Source: Planctomyces sp. (lineage in GTDB: Bacteria; Planctomycetota; Planctomycetia; Planctomycetales; Planctomycetaceae). From it: 55,579 nt of DNA. The notes below the pieces were generated by a model, which searched no databases, was not told where the DNA came from, and saw only the letters and a program-made list of their open reading frames with translations. The DNA lies in contig JAEUIH010000051.1 in assembly GCA_016795105.1 (NCBI GenBank), positions 1 through 55,579 on the forward strand, written 5' to 3'. The position numbers and the translations under genes were made by a program. Of this stretch, positions 52,700 through 55,579 are shown in pieces. Within the stretch, counting starts at the first letter, position 1. Each line of letters starts with the position of its first letter.

Positions 52700-52735
52700 A
52701 AAGTACTCATCACGCTCCGTCGTGATGAGTACTTT
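52700..52735. terminator. Perfect 15-bp hairpin between convergent genes
   Basis: AAAGTACTCATCACG, loop CTCCGT, then the exact reverse complement. It lies between the kinase end (52667) and the PhnA-type gene end (52742). The arms begin with AAA and end with TTT, so it can work in both directions as a factor-independent terminator, although the T-run is short. The same sequence occurs as ends of the element at 20204-20343. Confidence 0.6.
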
Positions 52736-52741
52736 AGACCC

Positions 52742-53326
52742 TCAGTTCGCCTTCTTCACGTACTCCGCAACCAACACAATCACAGACCCGTTGACTTTTC
52801 CTTCGACGTGTTTGGGATTGGGGGTCAGGACAATGTTCTTCACCAAAGTCCCGCGTTTGGCGGTGAACCCGCCGCCTTTCACGACAAGGTCCTTGATCAG
52901 AGTCACATTGTCACCCGTATTCAGGATCGTTCCGTTGGCATCGACCGTCGAAACTGAGGCATCGTCCTCTTCCGCGGGCGCATCCAGTCCGGACTGAGCC
53001 CATCGGAGAACCTCTTCATCGAGGTAGACGGTGTCGAGCAGATCACGTGCCCAGACTTCGGAATTGAGTCGATTGAGCATGCGCCAGGCAACGACCTGAA
53101 CAGCCGGGACCGGACTCCAGATACTCTCGACCAGACAACGCCAGTGATTGGTGTCAGGTTGTGTTGTTCCTTCGATCTGAGTCCGACATGACTGACACAG
53201 CAGAACATGGTGATCAGCGTCCGAATGCAGCCCAGGAGGAACACCAAAGATCGACGTAGAATCTTTAGACCCGCACAATTCACAAACAGCTCCGCTGCGC
53301 TCTGCAATCACCGTTTCCATAGACAC
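52742..53326 (-). CDS. phnA: PhnA-domain protein
   Basis: 194 residues; Met at 53320 is an alternative start. N-terminal zinc ribbon (CELCGS, later LLCQSCRTQIEG), a linker, and the C-terminal PhnA domain (DANGTILNTGDNVTLIKDL, VKGGGFTAKRGTLVKNIVL, HVEGKVNGSVIVL). Despite its name the family is not shown to act in phosphonate breakdown generally; its role is uncertain. The gene is separate from its neighbours and converges with the kinase. Confidence 0.88.
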   Translation of the reverse strand: MSMETVIAERSGAVCELCGSKDSTSIFGVPPGLHSDADHHVLLCQSCRTQIEGTTQPDTNHWRCLVESIWSPVPAVQVVAWRMLNRLNSEVWARDLLDTVYLDEEVLRWAQSGLDAPAEEDDASVSTVDANGTILNTGDNVTLIKDLVVKGGGFTAKRGTLVKNIVLTPNPKHVEGKVNGSVIVLVAEYVKKAN

Positions 53327-53486
53327 ACCTTACTCAACTTTACCTCAACAACCACCCACGCAAAACAGTCGGTTCTCCAACAGTCCGCAGTATATCGGGT
53401 CGAAAATGATTTACGACCGGAGCAATGCGAACAACGTTCCATCATGTCAATTGCATGCTGGCGCCTGCATTCGTAAAACACTGTGA

Positions 53487-55136
53487 ATGCACAGGACGGA
53501 ACCGACTCCAGTCTCTATTCAGCAGCTGAAATCAAAAATGGACCGTCAAAAATACAGCGAACTGGTGAACACATTTTTTGAATGGCACCCGGAAGATCTA
53601 TCGCTGATCTTTTCCGAGCTTCTGTCAGCAGTTGTTGCAGAACGATCTCTGACACCCGCAGATATCATGAGTCAGAATTATGAAACGGCTCGCGCAAACC
53701 CTGAGATTAACAATCGCCCAGGGAACCTGAAGGATGCCCGCGACGCCGTGTTTCCTTACTTCTGGGGGACCGACAGCTGGAATAATCCTTTGCACCTCGA
53801 AAACGTAAAGGGCCCCGCGAATCAAGCATCGCTGATTGGAGCAATTGCCTGCCTTCTGAAAAACCCCAACCTCTGCACAGACCGTTATAGTCAGCGATCC
53901 AACGAACTGGAAATCAAGGCAATTACAGCGCTCGCAAACCTGATCTATTATCACACCGACGACCCATCGGGGGTCTTCACAATCGGGGGTACCATATCTA
54001 ATCTCTACGGCGGACGGATTGGAATTGAACGCGTCGTCCCGGGGGCAATGCAGTTTGGACTTCAGGGACAACGACTGGTCGGTATCTGCTCTGAAGCCGG
54101 CCATTATTCGAATCAAACCGTTGCCGGTTGGCTGGGGCTGGGAATTCGAAACCTGATTGCGATTCCGACAGACCAGCATCTCTCCATGAGGCTCGATCTG
54201 CTGGCTGAGAAGCTGGATGAGCTCTACCGGGACGGAATACTGGTCGCCTACATCTGCGCCACATTTGGAACCACAGATGGTTTCGGAATTGATGACATTG
54301 AGGGAATTCGCAAACTGATCGACGAAACGTCAGCAAGATACTCGGTCCCCAGACCCCAACTGCATGTTGACGCCGCAGTTGGCTGGGCCACGGTGATGCT
54401 GAGTGACTATGACTGCCAACAGAATCCACTCGCGTTTACGTCGGAGACACTGGAACTGACTCGGCGAGTTCAGGAGAAGAACATCGGACTGCGAGCTGCG
54501 GATAGTGTGACGATCGACTTTCACAAGATGGGACGAGGCCATTATCCGTCGAGTGCATTCATCGTCAATCGGCGGGACGACCTGAAATACCTTACGCGGT
54601 CCGTCGCCGATACTCCCTATTTTTCCGATGCAGATGTCCGCCGTGACCCCGCAATGTTTACACTGGAATGCTCGAGACCAGGAATCGGGCCATACAGCGT
54701 CATGGCATCACTCGACGGCATCGGGCTGACTGGCTGGCAAATGCTTGTAGCGCGATCTCTGGAGATGGCACATCGCCTGAAGCAGAAGCTGTCGGAACTG
54801 GAACACTGCAAAGTGCTGAATCAGACGACCTGCGGTCCGACTGTCAACTGGTGGGTACTTCCAAAAGGCAGAAACGCAGAAGAGATCTATCAGAAGTGGA
54901 TCCACAATCAGTTGTCGGAAGGACAGTTGACGGTATTCCGCAGAGAAATTCGGCAGCTCTTCGACAAGCGGCTCAAGACAATGAACCCCGCCCTCGACGC
55001 TCGACTCGGCTTCACCACCAGTTACGGTTTTCGGCCACATAGACTGGAAATACCAGCATGGAAAGCCGTTTTCTTCAATCCCCGAACAACCGACGAAATC
55101 ATCGACCGAATCGTCGAGAGCATTGCTGAGCTCTAA
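53487..55136 (+). CDS. PLP-dependent group II amino-acid decarboxylase family
   Basis: 549 residues. GVFTIGGTISNLYGGRIGIE is the cofactor phosphate region, CSEAGHYSNQTVAGWLGLG carries the His that stacks on PLP, PQLHVDAAVGWA has the Asp to the pyridine N, and D-F-H-K-M-G-R-G places the Schiff-base Lys at 347. The fold is that of glutamate/DOPA/tyrosine decarboxylases; closest substrate cannot be named. It makes an amine and CO2 from an amino acid. No transporter or partner gene is adjacent. Array C begins 12 nt behind the stop. Confidence 0.87.
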   Translation: MHRTEPTPVSIQQLKSKMDRQKYSELVNTFFEWHPEDLSLIFSELLSAVVAERSLTPADIMSQNYETARANPEINNRPGNLKDARDAVFPYFWGTDSWNNPLHLENVKGPANQASLIGAIACLLKNPNLCTDRYSQRSNELEIKAITALANLIYYHTDDPSGVFTIGGTISNLYGGRIGIERVVPGAMQFGLQGQRLVGICSEAGHYSNQTVAGWLGLGIRNLIAIPTDQHLSMRLDLLAEKLDELYRDGILVAYICATFGTTDGFGIDDIEGIRKLIDETSARYSVPRPQLHVDAAVGWATVMLSDYDCQQNPLAFTSETLELTRRVQEKNIGLRAADSVTIDFHKMGRGHYPSSAFIVNRRDDLKYLTRSVADTPYFSDADVRRDPAMFTLECSRPGIGPYSVMASLDGIGLTGWQMLVARSLEMAHRLKQKLSELEHCKVLNQTTCGPTVNWWVLPKGRNAEEIYQKWIHNQLSEGQLTVFRREIRQLFDKRLKTMNPALDARLGFTTSYGFRPHRLEIPAWKAVFFNPRTTDEIIDRIVESIAEL

Positions 55137-55147
55137 CAAAAAAATCG

Positions 55148-55495
55148 CAGGACGGGCATTCCTGCCCGTCCACGCCCTGGTTCGAGTACTGGATCGCAGC
55201 ACAAATGTAGGATGGGCATTCCTGCCCGTCCACGCCCTGGTTCGAGTCCTGAAACGCAGCACAAATGTAGGATGGGCATTCCTGCCCGTCCACGCCCCGG
55301 TTCGAGTACCGCAGCGGCGCTGGGACGGCTCGGGCAGGAATGCCCAAGCTACGACTTGTCCACGTCCTGGTTCGAGTACTGCAGCGGCGCAGGGACGGCT
55401 CGGGCAGGAATGCCCAAGCTACGACTTGTCCACGCCCTGGTTCGAGTACTGCAGCGGCGCAGGGACGGCTCGGGCAGGAATGCCCAAGCTAGTGT
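55148..55495. repeat. Repeat array C: modules of array A in opposite orientation
   Basis: Five to six units. Each has GGGCATTCCTGCCC (or its reverse GGGCAGGAATGCCC), CCACGCCCTGGTTCGAGTAC and, in the right half, TGCAGCGGCGCAGGGACGGC. The latter pieces are the reverse complement of the array A module. Half the units have AAATGTAGGATGGGC, half CCAAGCTACGACTTG. Frames through the array only spell the repeat. Confidence 0.88.
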
Positions 55496-55579
55496 CTGTC
55501 CTGAAATGTGTTTGAGCAGACAAAACACTGGTAAAAGTAATAAAAAGGCTCCACGAAGATAGCACGAAATCCGTAGTGT
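55496..55579. other. Right window edge
   Basis: 84 AT-richer bases after array C; no feature seen. Confidence 0.3.

Noticed and set aside
1-55579. tRNA, rRNA or riboswitch genes
   Set aside because: Intergenic regions were read for cloverleaf ends and conserved loops; nothing convincing was found. A tRNAscan/Infernal run would be decisive.

Overview
The window looks like a chromosomal segment of a planctomycete, probably of the Planctomycetaceae sensu lato; I cannot name a genus. The basis is the gene mix: an ECF sigma factor overlapping a Ser/Thr kinase gene, a PEP-CTERM protein, Tat-exported unknowns, large TPR/glycosyltransferase fusions, orphan Rhs cores, and intergenic arrays of modular palindromic repeats. 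No tRNA, rRNA, CRISPR array or replication origin was seen.

Layout. (1) 1-10725: a glycosyltransferase locus, almost all on the minus strand. It encodes a 474-aa GT-B enzyme, a 1322-aa fusion (CgeB-like GT, methyltransferase, two GT2 domains, TPRs), an IscU/NifU-like protein that has lost two of three cluster-binding cysteines, a further GT, and two GTs that begin with a Cys/His module C-x(13,14)-C-x-H-x(14)-C-R-x-C. The same module heads a 141-aa stand-alone protein on the plus strand. A Cys-rich protein runs off the left edge. (2) 10.8-23.4 kb: an accessory region with an orphan Rhs core and unrecognised C-terminal domain, several unknown membrane-anchored proteins, an intact IS with clear ends, wrecks of IS630, IS66 and a Mu/TniA-like element, a VapBC pair with a readable operator and promoter, a frameshifted ParE-type module, and short dispersed repeats. 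(3) 23.5-30 kb: an exported alpha/beta hydrolase, a Tat protein, and a TetR-DevB-DevC-DevA export operon with a readable operator. (4) 30.1-37.1 kb: repeat array A, a lipoprotein, then two ABC systems around a histone-deacetylase-like enzyme. One permease is fused to a CPBP (CAAX-type) protease. (5) 37.1-43 kb, minus strand: a five-PAS hybrid histidine kinase with tsaD, and an SDR plus VOC pair. (6) 43.1-55.6 kb: membrane pyrophosphatase, ceramidase-like protein and a short uvrC in one overlapping run, a PEP-CTERM protein, the ECF sigma/kinase pair, a PhnA-type protein, and a PLP decarboxylase. Repeat arrays B and C and single repeat units lie at gene ends.

Most striking points: the glycosylation locus, where a small Cys/His module is attached to different enzymes and also occurs alone, next to a cluster-ligand-depleted IscU; and the modular palindromic repeats, two of which supply the stop codon of the gene they follow (uvrC and the Ser/Thr kinase). 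All functional statements rest on motifs read by eye; no search was run.
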